A stretch of 64,000 nt of DNA, taken from assembly GCA_014360005.1 (NCBI GenBank), contig JACIYI010000005.1, positions 124,001-188,000 of the forward strand, given 5' to 3'. Positions 8,075 through 15,573 of this stretch are shown here, one piece after another. This DNA comes from Candidatus Aminicenantota bacterium. GTDB lineage: Bacteria > Acidobacteriota > Aminicenantia > Aminicenantales > Saccharicenantaceae. The notes below the pieces were generated by a model, which was not told where the DNA came from, searched no databases, and saw only the letters and a program-made list of their open reading frames with translations. How positions within the stretch are numbered: the stretch's first letter is position 1; each line of letters starts with the position of its first letter. The translations under genes were made by a program, and so were the position numbers.

Positions 8075-9604
8075 ATGAAATACGAAACTGTTATAGGCCT
8101 GGAGATACACGCCCAGCTTCTCACCAGGACCAAGCTCTTCTGCCGCTGCAGCACCGAGTTCGGCCAGACTCCCAATACTCTGACCTGCCCGGTTTGTCTG
8201 GGACTGCCGGGAAGCTTACCGGTTATCAACCGGGAAGCGGTCCGCATGGCCATCAAGCTAGCCCTGGCTCTTAAGGCCAGAATCAACCTGCGGTCTATTT
8301 TCAGTCGGAAAAATTATTTTTACCCGGACCTGCCCAAGGGTTATCAGATAACCCAGTATCACCTGCCGCTGGCTGAAGATGGTCACCTGGTGATTGAAGT
8401 GAACGGAGTTAAAAAATCCATCGGCATTGAGCGGATTAACCTGGAGGAAGATGCCGGCAAGTCGCTGCACGAAGGCTTTCCCGATTCGGGCGAAAACACC
8501 TACCTTGATTTCAACCGCTGCGGTGTGCCCCTGCTGGAAATAGTCGGCCGGCCCGACCTGCGCTCGGCCGAGGAAGCGGTGGAATTTGTCCAGAATCTCC
8601 GGACGCTGCTGCAGTACCTGGAAATCTGTGATGGCAATATGGAGGAAGGCAGTCTGCGCTGTGATGCCAATCTCTCCATCCGGCCGGTGGGAGCAACTGA
8701 GTTCGGAACCAAGACCGAGGTCAAGAATCTCAATTCCTTTCGCTTCCTGGCCCGGGCCCTGGAGTATGAAGCCAGCCGGCAGATAGCTGCCCTGGAGCGG
8801 GGAGAAAAAATCAGGCAGGAGACCAGGGGCTGGGATGCCTCCGAAAGCCGGACGGTTCCCCAGCGCAGCAAGGAAGAAGCCCACGACTACCGTTACTTCC
8901 CCGAACCGGACCTGCCGCCGCTGGTTATTGCGGAAGACTGGGTGAAGGAAATAGCCGACGCCCTGCCAGAATTGCCCCAGGAAAAGATGGAGCGTTTCAT
9001 CCGCGATTATGGGCTGCCGCCCTACGATGCCCGGGTTCTAACCGCCAGCCGGGCTCTGGCCGATTATTTTGAAGCCACAGCCCAAGCTTCCCGCTCGCCC
9101 AAGCAGGCCAGTAACTGGGTCATGAGAGAAGTGCTCCAGTACCTTAAAGAAAACAACCTGGGAGTGGAAAACTTCCCCATCCCGGCCGAATCCCTGGCCG
9201 AACTGATCAAACTGGTCGAAAACCAGACCATCACCATGACCATCGCCAAGGAAAAGGTTTATCCGGAGATGCTGAAGGAAGCAGAAAGAATAAGAGCTGA
9301 AAAGATGGGAAAAGAAGCGGGCAACATTGTCGCTATTGTCACAGAAGGAATTGGTATCGCAGAAATAATAGAAAAGCTTAATATAAAACCCATTGTTGAT
9401 GAAGAATCGCTCCAGAACATCATCCAGGAGGTGCTGGCCAGGAACCCGGGTCCGGTCAAACAGTACCTGGAAGGCAAGGTCCAGGTCCTGGGATTCCTGC
9501 TGGGCCAGGTGATGAAAGCTAGCCAGGGCCAGGCTGACCCCCAGAAGGTCCAGCCGCTGCTGCGGCAGGCCCTGGAGAAGCTCCCCAGAAATAAGAGCAG
9601 ATAG
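8075..9604 (+). CDS. gatB: Aspartyl/glutamyl-tRNA(Asn/Gln) amidotransferase subunit B
   Basis: 509 residues. GatB is the kinase/tRNA-binding subunit of the GatCAB transamidosome, which converts Glu-tRNA(Gln) or Asp-tRNA(Asn) to the amidated forms. The N-terminus (MKYETVIGLEIHAQL) fixes the start at 8075; a GTG nine codons upstream would precede the -10 box spacing and is not needed. Metal/nucleotide motifs (CRCSTEFG, CPVCLG, GSLRCDANLSIRP) and a C-terminal YqeY-like helical domain are present. gatA and gatC are not in the window. The ftsE ATG follows 6 nt after the stop, so gatB and ftsEX are probably co-transcribed. Confidence 0.97.
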   Translation: MKYETVIGLEIHAQLLTRTKLFCRCSTEFGQTPNTLTCPVCLGLPGSLPVINREAVRMAIKLALALKARINLRSIFSRKNYFYPDLPKGYQITQYHLPLAEDGHLVIEVNGVKKSIGIERINLEEDAGKSLHEGFPDSGENTYLDFNRCGVPLLEIVGRPDLRSAEEAVEFVQNLRTLLQYLEICDGNMEEGSLRCDANLSIRPVGATEFGTKTEVKNLNSFRFLARALEYEASRQIAALERGEKIRQETRGWDASESRTVPQRSKEEAHDYRYFPEPDLPPLVIAEDWVKEIADALPELPQEKMERFIRDYGLPPYDARVLTASRALADYFEATAQASRSPKQASNWVMREVLQYLKENNLGVENFPIPAESLAELIKLVENQTITMTIAKEKVYPEMLKEAERIRAEKMGKEAGNIVAIVTEGIGIAEIIEKLNIKPIVDEESLQNIIQEVLARNPGPVKQYLEGKVQVLGFLLGQVMKASQGQADPQKVQPLLRQALEKLPRNKSR

Positions 9605-9610
9605 TGGCAG

Positions 9611-10279
9611 ATGATTGAACTATACCACATCTGGAAGCAGTACCAGAAACCGCACTGGGCTCTGTCCGATGTTTCCCTGGAAATCGCCAGCGGGGAATTC
9701 TGTTTCATCACCGGTCCCAGCGGTTCGGGCAAGACCACTCTGCTCAAAATCATTTTCCGCGAATTATTCCCGACTGAGGGCCAGATCCTGGTCGACGGAG
9801 TCAACATCCTGAAAATTCCCGACCACCGGATCTACCAGCTGCGCCGGACCATGGGCATAGTATTCCAGGATTTCCGGCTGCTCTTTCACCAATCAGTTTT
9901 CCATAACGTAGCCATACCACTGCAGATTCTCGGCCTGTCTTACAAGGAAATCAGGCGACGGGTGTTCAATGCTCTGCGCCAGGTCAATCTGCACCACAGG
10001 ATGTGGGACTTTCCCCAGAGACTATCCTATGGAGAACAGCAGCGGGTGGCCATTGCCCGGGCCATCGTTAACAATCCCTCCATCCTGCTGGCCGATGAAC
10101 CCACCGGCAACCTGGACCCGGAGCTGGCATTTGAAATCATGTCCATCTTCAAGGAAATTAATAAACAGGGGGCCACGGTCATCATCGGCAGCCATGACCG
10201 GGAGCTCATCCGCCATTTTGGTGATAAAATCTTTTTCTTGCAGAAGGGCAAAATAATCGGCAGGGAAGAAAAGCAGTGA
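9611..10279 (+). CDS. ftsE: Cell-division ATP-binding protein FtsE
   Basis: 222-residue ABC ATPase that with FtsX regulates peptidoglycan hydrolases at the septum. Walker A is GPSGSGKTT (residues ~35-43), the Q-loop is VFQDFRLL, the signature is LSYGEQQRVAIARA, Walker B is ILLADEPTGNLD, and the switch His is in IGSHD. The sequence is close to the canonical FtsE signature. It overlaps ftsX at GTGA. Confidence 0.96.
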   Translation: MIELYHIWKQYQKPHWALSDVSLEIASGEFCFITGPSGSGKTTLLKIIFRELFPTEGQILVDGVNILKIPDHRIYQLRRTMGIVFQDFRLLFHQSVFHNVAIPLQILGLSYKEIRRRVFNALRQVNLHHRMWDFPQRLSYGEQQRVAIARAIVNNPSILLADEPTGNLDPELAFEIMSIFKEINKQGATVIIGSHDRELIRHFGDKIFFLQKGKIIGREEKQ

Positions 10280-11175
10280 TTTTCAGACAGCTCTGGTACC
10301 TGGTCAAGGTCGCTGGCAACAACCTCTGGACCTTTCGCGGCCGCAACCTGGTTTCCGTGTTGATAATCGGATTTTCCTTCCTGGTCATCGGCATCTTTCT
10401 GGCCCTTTCCAACAACCTGACCTATCTCGGGCAGCAACTGTCCAACAACCTGGCCATATCTTTCTTTCTCGACCGGAACCTGAAGCCGGCGGAACTGGAA
10501 GATATCAAGACCCAGATTCTGGCTTCTGAGCTGGTGGACCAGGTGACCTATGTTTCTTCCGCCGATGCCCTTGGACGCTTCCGGGCCAATTTTCCCGAAC
10601 TCCAGGAAATCATAGACAACCTGAAATCCAACCCCTTTCCCCCTTCTTATGAAGTTAGACTCAAGGAAAAAATTCTGAGCCTCCAGGCCATCATCTATTT
10701 TATGGAAAAGATAAAGGGCCTCAAGGGAGTGACCGACGTCCAGTTCAACCAGGAATGGGTGGAAAAGATGGAGTCTCTCGGCCGGATTGTCCGGGCGGTG
10801 GGCTTCTTCCTGGGGGGCATCCTGATTCTGGCCTCCTTCTTCATCATCTCCAACGTAGTCAGGTTGAATGTCTTTGCTCGCAAAAACGAGATTGAAATCC
10901 TGCGTCTGGTGGGGGCCACCAATACCTTTATCAGGATTCCTTTCCTGCTGGAGGGTTTTGTCCTGGGCTTGCTGGGCAGCCTGGTCTCGCTTTTCATACT
11001 GTTTATTCTGGTCAAAATTTTCCCCCTTTACATAGGCAGCTCGCTCGGAGCCGCCCGGGAACTTTTCAGCCTCAAGCCCTTGACCCTGGAACAGGCAGCC
11101 TGGCTTATAGTCGGCGGGGTGGTAACCGGGACCCTGGGAAGTGTTACCTCAGTCTCCAGGTTCCTGAGAGTCTGA
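10276..11175 (+). CDS. ftsX: Cell-division protein FtsX
   Basis: 299 residues, with the permease-like partner topology: one N-terminal span (~residues 25-46), an extracytoplasmic domain (~50-165, with SNNLAISFFLDR and the ECD motif region), and three C-terminal spans. It starts with GTG overlapping the ftsE stop, showing translational coupling. The FtsEX complex transmits ATP hydrolysis to amidase activators or hydrolases; no EnvC/NlpD-type partner is adjacent. Confidence 0.94.
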   Translation: MIFRQLWYLVKVAGNNLWTFRGRNLVSVLIIGFSFLVIGIFLALSNNLTYLGQQLSNNLAISFFLDRNLKPAELEDIKTQILASELVDQVTYVSSADALGRFRANFPELQEIIDNLKSNPFPPSYEVRLKEKILSLQAIIYFMEKIKGLKGVTDVQFNQEWVEKMESLGRIVRAVGFFLGGILILASFFIISNVVRLNVFARKNEIEILRLVGATNTFIRIPFLLEGFVLGLLGSLVSLFILFILVKIFPLYIGSSLGAARELFSLKPLTLEQAAWLIVGGVVTGTLGSVTSVSRFLRV

Positions 11176-11203
11176 GGCCCCTTCCTGGCCGCTGCGCTAC
11201 TTC

Positions 11204-11248
11204 CAGATACTGCCCTTACACTGGATACTATGTCTTAACCGGAAAGAA
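11204..11248 (+). repeat. 45-nt intergenic repeat, copy 1
   Basis: This segment matches 57543-57587 at 42 of 45 positions in the same orientation. Shared blocks are CAGATAC, GCCCTTA, ACTGGATAC and ATGTCTTAACCGGAAAGAA. It lies 49 nt before the rodZ-like start codon, just upstream of that gene's promoter. Confidence 0.85.
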
Positions 11249-11256
11249 GAAAATGT

Positions 11257-11285
11257 TTGACTGGTACTGAGGCATAAATTAAAAT
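11257..11285 (+). promoter_or_regulatory. Promoter of the rodZ-like gene
   Basis: TTGACT at 11257-11262, exact 17-nt spacer, TAAAAT at 11280-11285, then 12 nt to the ATG at 11298. The leader would be about 5 nt, without a Shine-Dalgarno sequence. Confidence 0.65.
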
Positions 11286-11297
11286 TAAAAAAGTCTG

Positions 11298-12164
11298 ATG
11301 GAAAGCATAGGCAAAGAATTACAAAGAGAAAGAGAAGCCCGGGGCATTTCTTTAAAGGATATCTCTCTCCAGACTAAGATAGGTTTGCGCCATCTGGAAG
11401 CCATCGAGAATGACCGGCTGGACCTTCTTCCAGGCGGCTTCTTCACCAGGCATATCCTGAAGGCCTACATCTCGGCCATCGGCTTAAAACCTGAAGACTG
11501 GCTGTCCCGTTATGACCTGCCCGGACTGAGGCCCTCGTCTCAGGACCAACCGCCTTCCAGAAAAGGCAGCCAAAGCCGAAAAGAGCAAGCCGCCGACAAT
11601 ATCAAATACTATCTTGCCTCCCGGGAAAAGAAAGCCGAGCCCTTGCCGGACGAACAGAAGAAAGAACTGAGACTGGATAAAATTGTCTGGATTACCCTGT
11701 CGGTTATCGTTCTGTGCCTCTTTGTCTTCCTTATTTACCTTTCCATCCAGACTACCAGAAAGAACGTCGAGGCCAGGAAAGCTGGCGAAAAAGTTCAGGC
11801 CGAAGTCACCATTCCGGCTGAGGAAACCCTGGTCCCGGCCGAGATCACAACCACCGAGACAGTGGTCCAACCCCAGCCAATCCAGGGACTGCAACTGGAG
11901 CTCAGCTTTGAGGAGGATTGCTGGATTCAGGTTTACGCCGACGGCAACCTCATCGTGGACGGCCTGAAGCAGGAGGGTTTCAGAATCCAGGTCCGGGCTG
12001 AAGCAGAACTGGTAATTAACCTGGGCAATGCCGGGGGAATAAGTTTCCGGCTGAACGGCCAGCCCGGCAAACGCCTGGGCAAGAGGGGGGCAGTGGTCAA
12101 GAATATCATGATCACCCGCGACAACTGGACCGAATTTCTGGACCAGGAAAAAGCCCCGGAATAG
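11298..12164 (+). CDS. RodZ-like transmembrane HTH protein
   Basis: 288 residues. The cytoplasmic N-terminus is a Cro/C1-type HTH_25 domain (LQREREARGISLKDISLQTK, then LPGGFFTRHILKAY). A charged linker is followed by one membrane span (~residues 133-152, IVWITLSVIVLCLFVFLIYL) and a C-terminal periplasmic DUF4115-type beta domain (CWIQVYADGNLIVDG, GKRLGKRG). This is the RodZ architecture, which links MreB to the elongation machinery; no mre genes are visible here. It is followed 50 nt later by recO. Confidence 0.88.
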   Translation: MESIGKELQREREARGISLKDISLQTKIGLRHLEAIENDRLDLLPGGFFTRHILKAYISAIGLKPEDWLSRYDLPGLRPSSQDQPPSRKGSQSRKEQAADNIKYYLASREKKAEPLPDEQKKELRLDKIVWITLSVIVLCLFVFLIYLSIQTTRKNVEARKAGEKVQAEVTIPAEETLVPAEITTTETVVQPQPIQGLQLELSFEEDCWIQVYADGNLIVDGLKQEGFRIQVRAEAELVINLGNAGGISFRLNGQPGKRLGKRGAVVKNIMITRDNWTEFLDQEKAPE

Positions 12165-12213
12165 GGCTTTGGAATGGCTGTCAGTTCCAATCTCAAGAAG
12201 ATGAGCCAAACCC

Positions 12214-12948
12214 ATGCCGTTAGACCAATCTGAAGCTATCATCCTCAGGACCCAGAGCTTTGCTGAACAGGACAAGCTAGTTGTGTTTTTCAGCCGGGAA
12301 AAGGGTCTAGTCCGGGGAATAGCCAAGGGCGCCAGGAAGTTTAACAATCGCTTCGGCAGCAGCCTGGAACCCTTCTCCGTAGTCAGGATTTTTTACTACG
12401 AGAAGGAAAGGCATGACCTGGTAACCATCAGCAATTGTGACCTGCTGGAATCAGCTTTTGACGTCTGCCGTGACCCCAGGGCTGCCTGTCTTCTCTCTTA
12501 CCTGGCTGAACTGACAGAAAAATTCTCACCTTACCGGGCGGTTGAAGAAAAACTTTACCGCCTCCTTCTCAGCCTCCTCCGGGCAGCCCGTGGCGGGCAG
12601 CCACTTCCCTACCTGGCTCGGTACTTTGAGTACTGGTTTCTGAAGATCAACGGCATCCTGCCGGATTTCCGGGTCTGTCAGAAATGCAGGCAAACCATAA
12701 AAAACAGTGCCTGGCTGGAACCCCACAAAGATGGAGTCCTCTGCCCGAAATGTGCTAAGGAAAAGAAAATCGAACTCAGACCCGACCTGGTTCAAGCCAT
12801 AGACTGGATGAAGAAAAATCCGCCTGAAGCCGCCCCCGGTTTAGAGCTCAGGGCTGAAGACTGGAAACAGCTGGGACGGGTCTTTCAGTCAATTATTATC
12901 TATCACCTGGAAGAAACGCCACGAACCCTCAGCCACCTTCACTTCTGA
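12214..12948 (+). CDS. recO: DNA repair protein RecO
   Basis: 244 residues. An N-terminal OB fold (AIILRTQSFAEQDKLVVFFS, KGLVRGIAKGARK) is followed by a helical domain and a zinc finger (CQKC at ~150-153, CPKC at ~170-173). RecO works with RecF/RecR to load RecA onto SSB-coated single-stranded DNA. It lies close behind the rodZ-like gene on the same strand. Confidence 0.95.
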   Translation: MPLDQSEAIILRTQSFAEQDKLVVFFSREKGLVRGIAKGARKFNNRFGSSLEPFSVVRIFYYEKERHDLVTISNCDLLESAFDVCRDPRAACLLSYLAELTEKFSPYRAVEEKLYRLLLSLLRAARGGQPLPYLARYFEYWFLKINGILPDFRVCQKCRQTIKNSAWLEPHKDGVLCPKCAKEKKIELRPDLVQAIDWMKKNPPEAAPGLELRAEDWKQLGRVFQSIIIYHLEETPRTLSHLHF

Positions 12949-12988
12949 AAAACAATTCTGGCCAGCTCCGGCCGACGGTTACAGTTTA

Positions 12989-13243
12989 TCAGACCGAATA
13001 ACTCAGGACCTTGCCTTCGGCATCGCAATTTCTGAACCAGGCCAGGACCGGCTTGTTCTGAGCGTCGTAAAATTTACCCAGCAGAATCATGATCAGGTCA
13101 ACCAACACCCCGATTCCCAGGCAACCCAGGGTGAACAGCCAGACCAGACCGGTGCCGGTCTTGCCCACGTAAAAGCGGTGCCCGCCGAAAACTCCAAACA
13201 GCCAGCAAAAAAGGAAAGTCACCAGGCGTGATTTGTCAGACAT
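12989..13243 (-). CDS. TM2-domain membrane protein
   Basis: 84 residues with two membrane spans joined by a short turn, preceded by the GGHRFYVGKTGTG motif typical of TM2 domains (LFGVFGGHRFYVG, then GLVWLFTLGCLGIGVLVDLI). A strong GAGAGGAGG site precedes the ATG. The function of such proteins is not established. Confidence 0.9.
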   Translation of the reverse strand: MSDKSRLVTFLFCWLFGVFGGHRFYVGKTGTGLVWLFTLGCLGIGVLVDLIMILLGKFYDAQNKPVLAWFRNCDAEGKVLSYSV

Positions 13244-13308
13244 AAGGCCTCCTCTCGAAGAATCTTCTTCTGGCTTAAACTAAACTTAATTCCCGGAAAA
13301 GTCAAAAG

Positions 13309-14184
13309 CTATCTGGCACTGCCGGTTATTCCCGGCTGGTAGTAGTAGGGAGCAAAAAGATCCTTAAGGATGTCCGCTTCAGAATCGGAAATTATCCGGT
13401 TCTCCATGACCACGTTGACCTTGAAACCGTTATCGGTCACTTCCACCAGCAGGAAAAAATTGCGCCCCCCGGCCCGGATATAGTCTTTGTGCAAACTGGG
13501 ACCGCCACCGCCTGCAATATAATAGAAAAGACCATCGTAAATCCTGGTCGGGCCAAAACGATGGTTATGACCGGCAAAAACAGCCCGAACCCTGGATTGA
13601 AGTAGAAGGGGATGGATGGTGGTGAACCAGAACTCCCGCCATTCCAGTTTAACGTTCTTGGCCTTCATATCCCAGACCGGCACATGCACAAAAACAAAAG
13701 CCCCATCCCACAAGGGATGAGCCAGGTCCTGCCGCAGCCAGGCCAGCTGTTCCGGTCCTATCTTACCCCAGGTTCCATCTTCCAGGTTATCAAGAAGGAC
13801 AAAATGATGATGGCCGAAATCAAAGGACAGATAGGTTTTCTGAAAAATCTCCAGGTAGGTCTTCCTGGCCCGGTTATTGAAAACATCATGGTTCCCGGGT
13901 ATCTGGTAATAAGGCGCTTCCACCCTTTTGATGATTTCCAGGTACCTTTCCCACTGGGGCCTGGTGCTCTTGAGCCCGTAACCATAGATTAAATCCCCGG
14001 TGTGGATTACCAGGTCGGGTTTCAGAGCATTAATCTGCTCGATGATTTTTTCGAAAACCGAAAAATCTCTCTGGCTAAAGAAATCCGGGTTGGTGTCAGA
14101 AACCACCATAAATCTCAGCCTGGCCGGAAAGACCGGGCTGCACAACCAGGCCGAAAGGAGAAGAATTACGATTAATCTTTTCAT
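13309..14184 (-). CDS. Secreted calcineurin-like metallophosphoesterase
   Basis: 291 residues with an N-terminal signal peptide (MKRLIVILLLSAWLCSPVFPA). The two-metal phosphoesterase motifs are present in order: D-x-N (VVSDTNPD, in place of D-x-H), GDLIYG, GNHDVF, HVPVWD and GHNHRFG. Family members hydrolyse phosphomono- or diesters in the periplasm or outside the cell; the substrate is unknown. A perfect TATAAT sits 9 nt before the ATG, so the transcript may be leaderless. Confidence 0.9.
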   Translation of the reverse strand: MKRLIVILLLSAWLCSPVFPARLRFMVVSDTNPDFFSQRDFSVFEKIIEQINALKPDLVIHTGDLIYGYGLKSTRPQWERYLEIIKRVEAPYYQIPGNHDVFNNRARKTYLEIFQKTYLSFDFGHHHFVLLDNLEDGTWGKIGPEQLAWLRQDLAHPLWDGAFVFVHVPVWDMKAKNVKLEWREFWFTTIHPLLLQSRVRAVFAGHNHRFGPTRIYDGLFYYIAGGGGPSLHKDYIRAGGRNFFLLVEVTDNGFKVNVVMENRIISDSEADILKDLFAPYYYQPGITGSAR

Positions 14185-14193
14185 GATGATAAC

Positions 14194-14199
14194 ATTATA
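14194..14199 (-). promoter_or_regulatory. -10 element (TATAAT) of the metallophosphoesterase gene
   Basis: Perfect TATAAT on the minus strand, followed by only 9 nt before the ATG at 14184 and no Shine-Dalgarno sequence. No convincing -35 lies at 16-18 nt. Confidence 0.5.
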
Positions 14200-14403
14200 G
14201 GCCCCGCCACCAGATAAGAATAGACCCCCAGGTCTGACTGGGCTTAATTTCTTTCAATAACTATAAACTGCCACCTGAGTAACAAAGTTGCTTTAAGGAT
14301 ATATATTTATAATAACCACAAAAAGTCAGGACTGATTGGTTTAGTCCTGAGCCGGCTCCGGGAAGCCTGGAGCAGGCCCGGGGCCCGGTGGAGGCACAGT
14401 TTA

Positions 14404-15180
14404 TCAGAGACGAAACAGATAGCCCAGGGTGATTATCAGTCCGCCAGAGCGGTTTTTGCCGGTTATTTCAGGATGGCTCTGGATGTTGGCCAGGCCATAA
14501 TTGAACCGACCTCCGAGAAATACCTGGCCCGAGCCGACCGGCACCTTCACTCCCAGCCCGCCGCACAGGCCGTAATTCCAGCGGTTGATTTCCTGGCTGA
14601 CATCGGTCTCGGCATCGAACGGCACCTGAAGGCTGGGATCAAGGGGGATGGAGCCAGAGGAATCAAGGTAAATCAGGCTGGTGCCGCTGGTCACGGTCTT
14701 GGCCCTGACCCGGTAGCCGCCATAGAGCCCGGCCTCGACAAAAAACTGCGGGGACTGACCGGTGACCAGTTCCATCATCACCGGAACTTCCAGATAATCC
14801 AAGATGGTTTCATTCTGGAAGTCAGCATAAAGGATAACTCCTGGAGGAACGGGCAGTCCAGAGAGCTGGTCAGGAGCCAGTGGTTGCAGCCCATTCCTCT
14901 GTCCGCCCTGGGAGGAATAGCTGAGCCCGGTTTTCAAGAAGACCGAAGGGCTGAGCCTGAAGTCCAGACCGAGACCGAAATAGGGAGCTTCCCTCGAGGT
15001 ATACCCCTGACTGAGCTCGTTGGTGCCACCTTTTAAGCTCGGCAGGCTGAGACCGCCATGAAGGTTGAGCCAGACCTCCCCGGCCGTCAACCGGCTAAAA
15101 CATGACAGGAAGACAATTAAGACCAAGATTGATAATTTAAATAAGAGCCTGGTTTCCGGAAGAATTGATGATCTTTTCAT
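14404..15180 (-). CDS. Outer-membrane beta-barrel protein (porin-like)
   Basis: 258 residues. The signal peptide (~1-33, LSILVLIVFLSCFS) is followed by alternating-hydrophobicity strands typical of PF13568-type eight-stranded barrels (GLGLDFRLSPSVFLKTGLSYSSQGG, FFVEAGLYGGYRVRA), and the final strand ends with a hydrophobic-aromatic terminus (LIITLGYLFRL) as needed for Bam-mediated insertion. The role is unknown. GGAGTGAGGGA before the ATG serves as ribosome-binding site. It indicates a diderm cell. Confidence 0.85.
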   Translation of the reverse strand: MKRSSILPETRLLFKLSILVLIVFLSCFSRLTAGEVWLNLHGGLSLPSLKGGTNELSQGYTSREAPYFGLGLDFRLSPSVFLKTGLSYSSQGGQRNGLQPLAPDQLSGLPVPPGVILYADFQNETILDYLEVPVMMELVTGQSPQFFVEAGLYGGYRVRAKTVTSGTSLIYLDSSGSIPLDPSLQVPFDAETDVSQEINRWNYGLCGGLGVKVPVGSGQVFLGGRFNYGLANIQSHPEITGKNRSGGLIITLGYLFRL

Positions 15181-15573
15181 TCCCTCACTCCAGAAAATCG
15201 GTCATAATTTTAATATTTTTTATTCATTCGAATCAACATTCTTATTTTCGTAAGTTTGAACCTGGTATCCAAGCTAAGGGTAATATAGGGGAGGTCGGGT
15301 CCGACAAGACTTATCTGGAAAACGCCCGGCCAGCGCCGGGCAGAAGCTAAGTTTTGGGCTAAATAACACCCTTTCCTGAAAGACCAGAAAGCCCAGATTT
15401 AACTCAAAATATCAGCCAAGCTACTTCCGCCAGTGAAATTCTTCTGGAGCCGGGTTTCTGAATCTGGTTTCCAGAAAAAGAAAAGGGGCGGCAGCCAGCC
15501 GCCCCTTGAGTCTAATTTCTCCGTCCTGCTGCGGGCTTCAGACCTGAATCCTTTTCTTCCTTTCTGTTCCGCT
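15181..15573. other. Intergenic region with two hairpins
   Basis: About 390 nt without a supported gene. It holds the terminator of the 1088-residue propeller gene (15481-15507) and a second GC-rich hairpin at 15324-15341 (GCCCGGC, loop CAGC, GCCGGGC) without a T tract. The AT-rich portion 15190-15250 precedes the barrel gene and may carry its promoter. Confidence 0.6.
15481..15507 (-). terminator. Intrinsic terminator of the BNR propeller gene
   Basis: Stem GGGGCGGC (15485-15492) and GCCGCCCC (15498-15505) with loop AGCCA. On the minus strand it is followed by CTTTTCTTTTTC, giving the U-rich tail. Confidence 0.8.
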
